64,000 nucleotides of DNA from Symbiodinium natans (taxonomy: Eukaryota; Sar; Dinophyceae; Suessiales; Symbiodiniaceae). This document shows positions 33,083-45,025 of this stretch, piece by piece. Numbering within the stretch: position 1 is the stretch's first letter; each line of letters opens with the position of its first letter. The DNA lies in NCBI GenBank assembly GCA_905221605.1, contig CAJNDS010000469.1:676685-740684 (forward strand). Reading direction: 5' to 3'. Below the pieces are notes generated by a model. That model was not told the DNA's origin, made no database searches, and saw nothing but the letters and a program-made list of their open reading frames with translations. The position numbers and the translations under genes are program-made.

Positions 33083-33159
33083 GGATCCTCCGGTTCCGCA
33101 GACGGGGCGGGCCTGTTGCGGCAGACGTGCGGAGTTTGGCATCATGGCATGTGGGGTAG

Positions 33160-33700
33160 AGTTAGGGTTCAGGGTTCAGGGTTTAGTGTGTAGGGTTTAG
33201 GGTTTAGGCTTTGGGTTTAGGGTTCAGGGTTGAACGTTTAGGGTTTAGGGTTTAGGGATTAGGGTGAGGGAAACAAGAACCCCACAATTTGGATGTCTGC
33301 CCAACGCTCCAAACTTCAAGCAGGATGCCTTCTTTCTTTGCGAAGTTTTTAGCGTTTGTGCATGTGGATGTTCCCCCTTATCCGCACAGCCCTGAATAGG
33401 GATGATCAGACTCCCCTATAAGCATCCCTCTTCAGGAGCTGCTAGAAGCAGCGTAAACCCTAAACCCTAAACCCTAAACCCTAAACCCTAAACCCTAAAC
33501 CCTAAACCGAGGAACATCCCAATGTGTGCAACGTGTGGCAATCCGCTCCTGGCTTGTGGGGTGCTTTCTGGCCGTTAAGGGTGTAGGGGTTAGGGTGCCG
33601 ATAATTCCCCTTTCCCTTTCGCTAGAGCGGTGTAATCGCATAGGAAAAAAAGGGTTTAGGGTTTAGGGTTCAGGGTTTAGGGTTTAGGGTTTCGGGTTAA
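33160..33700. repeat. TTTAGGG and CCCTAAA blocks in mixed orientation
   Basis: TTTAGGG-type at about 33160-33262, CCCTAAA at about 33453-33508, TTTAGGG again at about 33652-33700. The rest of 33083-34369 shows no gene I can support. Confidence 0.9.
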
Positions 33701-36700
33701 TACTAGTTCGAGTTCTAACTGCGCGAATTGAAGAGAGCGCCCATACAATATTAATGTGATAATCATCATGGGCGGACTTGTAAGCCCGTGCATATATTGG
33801 GGTCCTTATCCTTATATTGCAATGTAGTGAAGTGAGTAAGTGAAGGAACGGAGCGAAAGAACGCGACGAACAAGAGAACAAAACTAATATACTGAAAGCC
33901 GGATCGTAGTGTGTGTGTAAACGTAAAACCCAAAAGCCCAAATAACAGAATTTAAAAGCACTTTGCTTGCCTCAGCAGTGTCGTGTGAGGCTCTTAGGAG
34001 AACGCGTGATTGGATATTTAGTACTGGTGTTATCAGGACCAAAGGTGAAGAGAGCAATGTTAGTTGACTTCTTAAGTGTGTGAGTGACGCACGAAGTCAA
34101 GTAAAATTATGAACGAAACAATAAGAGCCCAACAATAAGATTTTTTTCTGGGGCCTTTCATGACATTATTGCTAATGTTACACACGGGGCTATTCAAGTT
34201 CCTAGGTCCATCTGCGCCCCCTGCCGGGATGCATGCCGCACGGACTTGCTTGGACTTCGGTGTTTGGATGTCTTTCTTCGTGTGTAAGAGCCCGAAAGCA
34301 AGCTCGAAAGCAAGCTCGGTTCGTCGTGGGGCAGCGTTTTGTGCGTTTGAAGTCGAAGTCCTGTCGTGCCAGGTCCCCTCGTCAACGTCGTGGCTGAGTG
34401 CTTCCCTGTTTGTGCAGCGGATTGTGGAAAGATGTTGCTCCATCGGCCCAGTGCGGAAGGCCTGAGGTTGCAGCGGCAGCGGCCAGCGAATGTAACCTAT
34501 TCGGAGTGACCCTAAGGCCTAAGCCTTAAACCCTAAAGCCTAATTCCCCAAACCGTGGCGGCACCATGCAAAGACGCCGCTCTGCGCCCGAAGGAGGGCA
34601 GATGGATCCATACTACGATGTTGCAGTATGAGTCCAGCAGTGTTTTGTGCGCGCACTTTCCCTTGTCGGGTTTCGTTGGCGCTTGACGAGAGAAGTTTCT
34701 CAAACTTTCCGATCCGTCATACAAGCGGTGGCAGCTGCAGGACTTCTTATTGTATGCGGCCAGGTCTTGGCCAAGCTTGCATCCCCCACGGAAGGAGTGT
34801 CAGAAAGTTCCAGGCCCAACCCGAAATCATAACACCACTTAAACATGCACCCCGGCAAATCTAACTGACCTCTTTGTGCTAAACAAAAAGGAGCTTCCAT
34901 TACGGCGCAACTGCGCAGCAACAATCTCTGCAGCGTGGCACTGCACAGGCAAAGTCAAGAAGGGACGGAGCTGCTTACTTGCTAGGGTGCTTTGCCATTG
35001 CCAGGCGGTGAAGATAGGACTGGGCAGGCGGTTTATTTCAGAATATTCAGGCCACAGGCGATGCATGAAGTTTAGGACTTCTGAGGTTTAGTAGCTTCGC
35101 GTTTCAAGGGAAGCCTGGTGTTGAGCAGGCCAGGATCCAGTTCGGACGCTACTCCATTCACTCCAAACATCAACTCCGTGTGCGCCTAGACACTGCGCTG
35201 GCCCATGGCAGCCTGCAAGCCCGAAACCACCTAGACCCCAAAACCCGGCTCCAAACCCGGCTGCGACCCGCTTTGAAGGCTGCGTGCCGCAGGCCTTTGT
35301 ACCATGAGCTGTCTCCCCAACAGGGCACTAAGCTGCTTCGGTCTTTGCCGAGACTCAGTCCAAGTAAGGGTTGTTTGAAAAAAGTTAGGTCCTGTTGGGT
35401 CCTAATTGCGTAAATGTCCCTTTGTTGGGAGCGTGCGGGACTCCTGTTCATAACGGGGAGTGTTCTCCAGAGGACCAGAGCCTTACATCTTTCAAACGAG
35501 AGGCCCCGCCCCGAGCGTGCGGTGCCGCGCGCGTGTCCGTGCCACCGGCTCCGATTTTCCTTGATTTGCCTACGATTCGCCGCTGTGCTTCGCTTTGGAG
35601 TGCGGTGCGGCCTTGCCAGCAGCAGCGTGGGGGTAGTAATTCACGTGGTCCTTGCCAGGGCCCCTTGGTGTGGTTCTGGGACCCAGCAGCTCCGATGGAA
35701 GTCCTTTTCGTCGTGCGGCGTAAGGTAGCTCTGGGAGGATGTGAGCGGAGCTCCACGGTCAACTCGTCCAACACCGTGCCGTTGGCAGGCGATGACGAAG
35801 CTTTGCTAGACTCCCATGCGCCACCTTGTGTGGTCCCCTCCCAACACTCGCCTCTGCCTGCCTCTGCGAGCCCTTGTGTCCGCTGGCTCGCGCCTGTTCA
35901 CATGCGTGGGCATCTTCGGATTTCGGTTATTGTAGAAGCAGAGCTGGCACCTTGCTTGCGCCTTCTGGCTGGCTGGAGATACAGGCCCTTGCACCAACGT
36001 GTCTTCCGTGTTCGGTTTCGACACGTCGCTCCGGTCTCCTACGCGCAGTCGTAAGCCAGCAGGCATCGGCTGAAGTCAAAAGACAACTCTGTTCGCCCAA
36101 CTTGCGGTCCTGGGAGTTGCTTCCCAGGCTTGGCTTTGGCCGCAGTGCCTTGCTCTGCCTTGTGAAAGGACTCCGCGCTTGCCTTGATGTCCTGACCAAG
36201 GAGGTCCCACACTGCTTCCATTTCCCATTCTTCCACAGAGTCTTCCACACGCACTCCTTCCCAAGCACAATCGTACGTCGAATGCTTGTTGGAAACGACA
36301 TTTTGGATCTTCAACAGGTACTTGTGGGCTGCAGACATGGACCGGGTCCCAGGCCGAAGCTTCGGATGGATGGAGGTGCCCTGAGCAAGGGCTTCGATCA
36401 TCCTGCTCATTGTCGTTTGCACAATCGGAAGCGATGTCCGAGAGCTCCCAAAGCGCCTTTTCCCCAGCGCTAGCGTTAGGAGCCAGACGAGGAGCCGGTG
36501 CCGCACGCTCGGAAGGCTGCTTGAGGAGACGCTCTTATTGGGCTCGCCGGATGGAGTGGCGCTGCTTGCTTCCTCTCAATGTGCCTGCTTGTCTGCGGCT
36601 GAGCGCACGTGGTGCTAGGCACCGCAACCACGCGATCGCTGTGCAACGGCATCAGTGGGCCTGCTACCGTTGGATAGCGGCTTGTGTGGTCGGATGCTTG

Positions 36701-38639
36701 CAAAGCTGCATCGCTGACCACTGACCGCTTCGTCCGGCACGTGAACCCATGCACTTGAGCTTTGAGACAGCAGCACTTACATGGTGCGTGAGCCAGGCGG
36801 TTGCCTTCAGAGTGCTGCGGCCACAAAGGCTTGCAGCTTCTGCATTTGCCCGAGCGTTGCCATCTCTGCAGCTTCCGAGCTCACCTCAATGCAGAGCTGG
36901 CGCTCTTTGAGCACAAGCGTGCATCGTGTGTGCATCTTGATGCCAGGCTCTGCAGTGAGGTGGCTGGGAGGGATAGACCTTGCCGACCATTGTGGGCCCC
37001 GGTTGTGGCAGAGCTTCGTTGCACCCAGCTTGGGTTGCTGGGGGTCGAGCTTTGGTGCTGCGGCTTGTGCCGACCTGGCCCGACGACTTCAACTTGGTAG
37101 CTCGACAGCTGAGAGGTCTATGCGATAATGCCACCAACATGATAAGGTCTTGCCGGCATTGTCCACGACACGGGGGTTTTGCTGCAAGGTGCCCTAGAAT
37201 CATCAGGAGCTGCGTCAGGAGCCAGTCTCGCGGCAAGCTTTGGGCGGTAGGTTGTGCTGCCGAATGTTTGGAAAGGTGCCTCGCGGACCGCCTTGTCCTG
37301 TCCTTGACATGGCGGCACTCGCACAGTGCATGATCACGTTCAGAGTGCTGCGGCCACGAAAGGCAGAGGCCTGCTCCCGTCTGATGACGCGGGCTCGAGG
37401 CCTCTGTCTTTTTTCAGAAGCTTGCTGTGCCTTGCCATGGCCTTGGCCATGTGCAGCTTCCAAGCTCACAGCGCAGCGTGGTCTGCCAAACCTCTGAGCA
37501 GACTGGGAGACCTTGCAATGATCTCGAGTGTTGAGTGCTACAGGTCTTGCTGACTATGACAGGTCTGCAGGCTGCTGTTCAGGACTCTTCCGTGCAGGTT
37601 GGAGATTTCGAGGTCTGGGTCCGCAGGACTTGCTCGGCTAAGCTCAGCAAGGCCCAGTACGCCCTGAGCGTGCTGGGCGCGGCGAGCTTTCTTCAGCTGC
37701 GAGGGCTTCAGGTTTAGGGTTTGGTGTGGTGGAGCTGCTGCTGGGTCGGGCATGTCGAGGCAGGGGTTCTCTAAGCACCGAACTCTGGAAGGTTCAGTCT
37801 CCACGCCTGGCCGCTTGACTGCCCAAGCCCTCCTAAACCAAGGACTTCGTGCCGCATGCTTGGAAGGCTGCTTGAGGAGACGCTCTTGCTGGACTCGCCG
37901 GATGGAGCGGTGCTGCAGCACGCTGGGTGCTAGGCTCTGCGACAACACTGTCGAAGTGCAACGCCAGCAACGGCATCAGCGGGCCTGCTACCGTTGGATG
38001 GCGGCTTGGGTGGTCGGATGCTTGCACAGCTGCGTCGCCGACCGCTTCGTCCCGCACTTCAGTCACTTGAGCCCGCGCTTGAGTTTTGAGACGGCAGCAC
38101 TTTCGCGGCGCATGAGGCAGGCATTTGCCTTCAGAGTGCTGCGGCCACAAAGGCTAAACCGCAAGTCCTGGATCGCAAGCCCCCCAGCCCTCTAACTCCT
38201 CGGGTCCCTGGTGGAGGGTCGCGGGCAGGTGTGCAGACAGGGTCGCATGTGAGGCCTTTTCGTTCACTCGAGTTCTTGGAAATACCTGCAGAACTTGTGA
38301 TAGCATGCCTTTTCTCGGGTAGACCTGCGATCGGCACCCGGCGAGCACTGCGCACCACCGTGACGGCCAGCGGTTCGGGCTGAAGCGATCACGTACTCTT
38401 TCACCTTGTGCGCCCCCCTGACGATGACACAGGTCGCGAGAAGGCGTCGAACACGCAGCGGCGGACAGTTTGACATGAGAAGCCGATTACCCATCAACTG
38501 TCTGTGCTTGGGACATTTGGGGCCTACGCCATTCGTTCCACTACCCCGGGTGGAAGCTTCGGACTCTCCCGCGCTCGCGGAAGCCCAACAGCTGAAGCGC
38601 GTGTGTAGAGTGTAGAGCTTCGTCCTGCGAATGTTTGAT

Positions 38640-40140
38640 AGATTTTCGGTTGCCGATCAGCTTTAGTCCATGGAGAGCCAGACCGGCAGTTCTCTGAACT
38701 TCAGACTCAAGACACGCCGCTGGGACTGCGCCACCTCGTGCAGCTGCAGGAGCCTGCTAAGTGTAGCTTCTGAGCGATCTAGTGATCTGTTGCAACCAAC
38801 CGCAGCTCTGAACAATTCGCGGTCGTGTGGCCCCCAAGGCAACTGCTTGCTCTGTGACCCGGGAAGTTCCCGCAGCCTCAGCCGCACGAACCCCGAGAGT
38901 TGCGAGTCCTTGCAGGGCGGGGTGGGATACAACATGAGCTACGCAGCCTCCTTGGTGCAGCAAGCAGAGGAGGTAGTGAAGGCTTTGAGGAATCTTTTCT
39001 GAAATGGCTTCTGCCTTGTCGGTTCGGTCCAACGACCTATGCTTACAAGTGGAATCCTTGGGGGGTGGGAGATCAGGATTGCGGTGCTTGAACAGTCTGA
39101 GGAGATGAGATAGGAAGGGCCAGGGATGTTTCACAGGGGTCCCATGCCCGACGAGTCCCAGAGGGGCTCCCAAGACTCGGAAGTCCTCCGCCCGCCCCTC
39201 CACCTCCCTTGAAGGCATGTGCCACAGACTAACAGTGACTAACATCAGATACTTGCAGGCTCCAGGCTGCAGGGCCTTTGCCCTACATGCAACAGGTTGC
39301 AGGGCTTCGGGGGAAGATCGTCTCCCGAAGGGCACCGAATCACGACATCCGTCAACCCGGACAAATCTGGGTCCCCCCAAGAAGGGCGGACGTGGGAGCT
39401 TAGGGAACTCCTATGATAGCCCTCCCCAACTAGTAGGATGCCAGTACGATAAGGACCCCCAAGAAGGTACCCCCTAATTTCGGACACCCCCCATATGACC
39501 CAAAGCACAAAAGCTCGAGCCCGCTTCGGAATGACCGCCCCACGCCTCGCCCCATTCGCCCCCCCACCGCATGCCCCCACCTTTGCTTGCCAACCAGAGC
39601 GACAGGCCCGCCCCACCTTCCCGAGCCCCAGGCCACCGATCCCCATAACATGAGACAACAGAAGCCCTAAACCCTAGACCCTAAACCATAAGCCGCATGG
39701 AAAAGCAGAGCGGGCGGAGGCATGTGGCCTATGCTCGCTGTGATTGTTGTGCCTGTGCACTTGCAGTACAATATGAATGACTCTGCGGACACTCCACGTG
39801 CCCTTTGGCTGTTCAAGCAAAGGCACGTGGGGGCAGCTGCCAGTTCGTTTTGACCGGTGGGGGGTACTCACACAAGCAGGACGGGGGTAGAACGGACTTA
39901 CGCGCCCTGAGCTGTAAGCAGTTTCATCACAGAGATCCAAAAAAGGCCCACGCCCGCCGCCAAGTATGCGCATGCTCAAACAACTCACGCGCCCTCTGAC
40001 GGCACCTTGAACTTCCAGGAGTTCAACAAAAACGCCCTTGGGCCACTAAACCCCGAAACCCCTCTAAATGCTCAACCCCTAACCCCGTCAATCAAAACAT
40101 CACCTTGCTTGCAGATGTGAGAGAGTCTGTTTTACACTTG
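38640..40140. other. Right-arm-specific stretch
   Basis: Occupies the position where the left arm has the RuBisCO fragment. The frame at 38670-39002 ends with NMSYAASLVQQAEEVVKALRN, which looks mildly coding, but no domain or splice frame supports it. A short CCCTAAA block lies at about 39665-39690. Confidence 0.4.
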
Positions 40141-40149
40141 CGGTTGTCT

Positions 40150-41360
40150 AGTTTTCGGCGAGCAGTAACACATAGAGGGAATGGCCGTATTCTTCGATGT
40201 TGGAAACCACCGCCTTAGGAGGGTGCAGCTGTGAGGAACAGATGAGATGATCGTCCACGCGTCTCTCGTCCTTGGTGACGCTCCACAAGATCCGACAAGA
40301 GCCTGACTTCAAGGCCAAAATAACCACCGTGGGAAGACAGGCTAGTAGGCTGTAGTTGCGCCTGCTCTGAACCAAGACACGCCGCTCAGGCTGTAGAGTG
40401 GCTCGTGCCATCTCGTGCCGCTGCAGGGGTCTCCGTTGCCTGTTGATGTAGCTGCAGAGCGTCAGGCGGAAGCACGTGGCTCATCTTTGAATTGATGGGG
40501 TCACCAAGGCTGCCCGACATCGTTACTTTTGGTCGTAGGACAGATGTGGTCCCATATCCACCAAGTAGACAGCCGTCCGCAGCTCCAACAGTGCGTCCCG
40601 GCTTAAACAACTCACTGCCTTGATCAACATCCATCCTCAGAACGACAGGCAGTCGTATGCCAGCGAGGAAAACCCTGTGATGTGCGGTTTATTGTTTGTA
40701 TCTTGTCCGCCTGGGGCTCCGCCTTAGGAGGGTGCAGCTGTGAGGAACAGACGAGATGCTTCGATCTTCTGCGCGCCTCTCTTCCTTGGTGATGCTCCAC
40801 AAGATCCGACAAGCGCCTGATTTCAGGGCTAGCAGAACCTCCGTGAAAAAACAGACCAGCAGTCAACCCAAGACACGCCGCTCAGACTGTAGAGTGTCTC
40901 GTGCCTCGAGCAGCTGCAGGGGTCTCCTTTGCCTGTTGATGTAGCTGCAGAGCGTCAGGCGCAAACGAACTGATGGTCTTCGTCGACATCGTCATTCTTG
41001 CTTGTAGGACTGATTTGGCTGCCAAAAAGGCCCATATCCGCCAAGTAGACTGCCGTCCGCAGCTCCAACAGTGCGTCCATGCTTAGACAACTCACTACCT
41101 TTTTCAGCATCCATCCTCAGAGCGACAGGCAGTCGTATGCCCGCGACGAAAACCCTGTGATGTGCGGCCTTCTGATCTCATCTTCTCCGCCTGGGGCTCC
41201 GCCTTAGGAGGGTGCAGCTGTGAGGAACAGGTGAGTTGCTTCGATCTTCTCCGCGTCTTTCTTGCTTGGTGACGCTCCACAAGATCCGACAAGAGCCTGA
41301 TCTCAGGGCCAGCAAAACCCTCCGTGAAAAGCTCAGACTGTAGAGTGGCTCGTGCCATCT
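40150..41360 (-). repeat. Tandem repeat, three units, right arm
   Basis: Inverse counterpart of 13881-15035. CTTGGTGACGCTCCACAAGATC-type text recurs at about 40270, 40790 and 41270 (period about 480-520). Confidence 0.85.
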
Positions 41361-44029
41361 CGTGCCGCTGCAGGGGTCTCCGTTGCCAGTTGATGTAGCT
41401 GCAGAGCGTCAGGCGGAAGCACGTGGCTCACATTCGCTGTGATTGCCGGACCTACGCTCTGCAGTTCGAAAGGTTCTGCTGACACCCCACACTACTTAGC
41501 TGGGCAGGGTTTCTAGCTGTTGGCGGAGGGCATGTGGCTGGCAGCCTCCAGTACGTTTTGACCGACGGGGGGGGTTCTCACACAAGCAGGACTGTGGCCA
41601 TGGTCGCAAAGCAGTCATCTTCTTTGACATAGTCCGGCCTCTGCCAGCAAGACCGTCGTCTCCTGCAAATGGAGGATGCTGCCCTGACTGTAGATAGAGT
41701 GTGTCGTGCCATCTCGTGCTGCTGCAGTTACCTGCTAGGAGCTGCTGAGCGTCAGGCGGAGGCATGTCGCTTCTGATCACTTTGATGGCAGCAAGCCTCT
41801 GCTGACAGCGCAACTTGGCTGGTCCGGATCCCTAGGCAGCCTCGCTCTCCCACGCCGGGGGGGGTTTTCATTAGTGGTAAAAGGTGTGGTTCGACCCTTC
41901 GGGGTCTGAGTTCTGCACCCCTAGACTTTTCCAAGCCCGGCCTGCTTATCAACAGCAATGGCCCAAGCCGTGCGGAAGGCAAGAATATGCACTGCAGTTT
42001 GCGTATCTGCACCGTGTCAAAGGGCCCAGGGACCCGCAAACATGCAAACCCTAAACCTTAACCCCTAAACCGCCTTAATCTCCAGTTCGTAAAAAGATAC
42101 CCTGAAAGCAGGCATCAACCTTTCATAGGAAGCAGAACATGAGAACATGAATAGCGTAGCACAGGGGATCGGCAGCTGCATGCGCCGCGCCACAGGGCCG
42201 AGGGACCTCGAAAGTCATCTCTTCATGCAAACTCTAAAACCTAAACCCTAAACCCTAAACCACCTTGATCTCGCAGTTCGTAAACAGCTACCGTCCGTGA
42301 AAGCAGGCATCACCGTGCATCGGAAGCAGATGACCAGCATAGCACAGGGGATCGGGAGCTGCATGCGCCACGCCGGTCCGCGTCGGCTGTGGCCACGATG
42401 TAGCAGACCATGTGGCCATGTGCAGCGCACTTCGTAACTTTATGGCGCAGGTACGCCGATCATGTGCCACCACCGATGTTTTGCGGGGCTCGTGCCTGAC
42501 TTGCTAAGCCTGTCAATCAACACGGCCCTCATGTCTTCGAGAGCACATGACCTGGGTTTGGGAAGGCCTTGTGGCCTGTCGACCCTTCGACTCGAAAACT
42601 GGAAGGACCGAAGCTTCCACCAAAGCTCAAGTGCCAAAGCAGGCAAAGCTTTACCCTTACCCAGAAAGCCTTGAGAAGCCGATGTAAAGTTTTTTGGGCT
42701 TGCAGTTTTGAGCTTTCAGGGCTTCGTGGAAGGTCCGCCAGCACGCCGAAAAACCCCAAACAAACCGCCGGGAACTTTGTAAAACTTGAGTGCGCCAAGT
42801 ACCAAACTTCACCCCTCGTCGCACAAGCAGCTGATTCCGCGCTCTGCTGGCCTTGCTGCTGAACCCTAAGCTGTATGCACCCCTGCCTTGCTGAGAGAGG
42901 ATGAGCTGCGCGCAGGGGCTTCGAGGCTGGTATGGCCTGGAGAGTCCAGATCTTGTAGGGTCAGGAGCCCTGACACTCCTTTAAAGTACCCTCAATCCCA
43001 AGTCCTGCAAAGTGGAGGGTTTTTGTTTTCCCCACCTGGTGTTGCCCAAAGTGGTGGCATCCTTGTCATGCCCTAAGCAGCCGGCCGTCCTTGCACCCGC
43101 GCTGCGGTTCTGTTGGCGAAGATTCCTGTTTTCTTTCGAGCTCGGCTCGCCAGGGCCTCTCTGTGGCCGAGACCCTATGGGTCATCTCTCTAAAATATGC
43201 TCCCTTTTGGGGGCTCCTTATTCTAAGGCAACCTACTGTTTATTCTCCAAAAAAGGGCACCCTACTTGAGAGATCACCGATGATGGTTTTTTGGGTGGTG
43301 GGGGGTTGCTCTCGGAGGGTTCCAGATCAGGCCCTGCTTGGGGCCTTCTTGGCCCTCTTTTCGAGACGTGATCAGCGGCTCCCGGACGAGCTAAGGGCGG
43401 TTGCAATCGGAGCGCTTCAGATTTCGGAGTGCTGGCCTGCGAGGCGGGGCTCTGCGCGTGGCGTGCGGGGGCACTGGCTGCGCAGGCGCTGGCGCTGGGG
43501 GCACCGCCCCGGAAGGCGGCGGTGCGCGTGCTCTTCGGACGCTCCGCTGCAGACGGCGGCGCTGCCGCGGGCCTGGCACAGGCAGCCGCGCCAGCAGGCC
43601 GCTGTGCCTCCGTGCCGCCTTTCCATGCGCCCTGCCCCCCGCATCTTGAGCTTGGGAGAGTCGCCTGGAGGATCGCCTCTCTGAAGTGCAGGGTCGCGAA
43701 GGTTTCAGGCCAGGATCTCGGCCTCTGGCCAGTCACCTGGGACCTGCGGCGCCTCCTCGGAATCTCGGCGCTCCGCCGAAAAAGGGCCCCTGGGAAGTGT
43801 TGGGCCCTGCGGGTCAGGGTGTGGTTGAGTTTGTGATATTCTTGGGGGAAGCTTTGGGATGATGGTTTCATGAGAGAGCCGAAGGGGTCTTTTAGCAGGC
43901 TTCTAGTCTTGTCTGCTGCATTCTGTCAGTTCTAGGGAGTTCAGCCCCAAGCCTTCAAGCGGTATTGCCTTTAGAGCCACCTAAGAAGTTAGGCCGAAAC
44001 TATCATTGCTCCAGGCCCGCAGAGGGACT

Positions 44030-44352
44030 TCAGGGTTTAGGGCTTAGAGTTCAGGGTTTAGGGGTTTAGGACTTAGGGTTTAGGGGTTTAGGGTTTAGGG
44101 TTTAGGGTTCAGGGTTTAGGGGTTAGAGAGAACTTTCTGGCTTTAATGGTGCCCGGGTTCAAGCCTTCAGAGCTTTGGAGGTGTTTCGACTTGTGGCTCA
44201 CTGCTGTCGTGGTTGGTGCCTCCCGATTCTTGTCAGTTGGGCATCAACCAGCCCCAGTTTGATTCCTGACGACTGTCAGGGTTTGGTTTAGGGTTTAGGG
44301 TTTAGGGTTTAGGGTTTAGGGTTTAGGGTTTAGGGTTTAGGGTTTAGGGTTA
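44030..44352. repeat. TTTAGGG blocks just outside the right arm
   Basis: A variant-rich block at about 44032-44128 and a clean block at about 44281-44351. The sequence between them has no recognised feature. Confidence 0.95.
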
Positions 44353-44631
44353 TAGTTGATGCCAAGTGCGCGTGTGGCCTCTGACTAATGTTCAGTCTCA
44401 AGAGCCTGGACATTTTACATTTAGCTTGCAAGTGTGACTGTGACTTCGCAACGTAAGATGTCTCAGGATGTGATGAGATGATTCAAAACGTGCTCTGAGC
44501 CACATCTCATGGCCCTTCATGTTATAAGTTCATAGCCATCCAAGTTACATCTGCCATAAGTTTGGTTGGACAGAGGATCACACCATCTTCCTTTTGCCTT
44601 CAGTTCCCTGGTGGAATCATAGTCTGTGCCC

Positions 44632-45025
44632 ATGGCCCAACCAGATCGCTGGCACAAGGTTGAGGATGTTGTCCTTGCCACCTCAGGTGAGGATTAGGGT
44701 TTAGGGTTTAAATTTAGGGTTAGGGTTTAGGGATTAGGGTTTCGCGTTTAGGGTGACTTGGTCGACCACGAGGGCTGCATGAGGGCCACTCGACTATGTC
44801 GGTGTGCAATTAGTTGAGGCCCGTGATTTGCTGAAGAGATACGCTGCCAAGTGGATAAAGTTCGCCCCCGGCAGTTCTTGGGCCTTCATCCAGGAGCCAA
44901 CGCGGTTGCCAAAAATGAATCCTGGCTTGTATGGACTGACAATGCAGGGTATCGTGGATATCTCCTCATCACTGCCAGGGGCAACGCGCAAAAGCAAACG
45001 CGTGGCGCATGATTTCACGATGTGA
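44632..45025 (+). CDS. Small two-exon gene with a TTTAGGG intron
   Basis: Exon 1 (44632-44686) begins ATG (MAQPDRWHKVEDVVLATS) and ends at CAG/GTGAGG. Exon 2 (44814-45025) follows the acceptor GTGCAATTAG in matching phase and reads VEARDLLKRYAAKWIKFAPG, then SWAFIQEPTRLPKMNPGLYG, ending HDFTM and TGA. This gives 88 residues. The 127-base GT-AG intron is largely TTTAGGG-type repeat. A pyrimidine tract with CAG (44583-44601) upstream of the ATG would suit trans-splicing of the spliced leader. Domain not recognised. The phase match supports the model but one match in three is expected by chance. Confidence 0.5.

Larger units (their letters stand above)
34370..43985 (-). repeat. Right outer arm of the large palindrome
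   Basis: Inverse counterpart of 10785-22522 (see that entry for matching points). It lacks the RuBisCO fragment and the 296-codon frame found in the left arm, and has its own unmatched stretch at about 38640-40140. No intact gene recognised. The frame at 43091-43684 and neighbours correspond to the relic at 10954-11480. Confidence 0.9.

Noticed and set aside
10785-43985. Palindrome as a plain fold-back assembly artefact
   Set aside because: The arms differ by many substitutions and by one-sided insertions, which a fold-back read would not produce; a misjoin of two separate loci cannot be excluded without reads.
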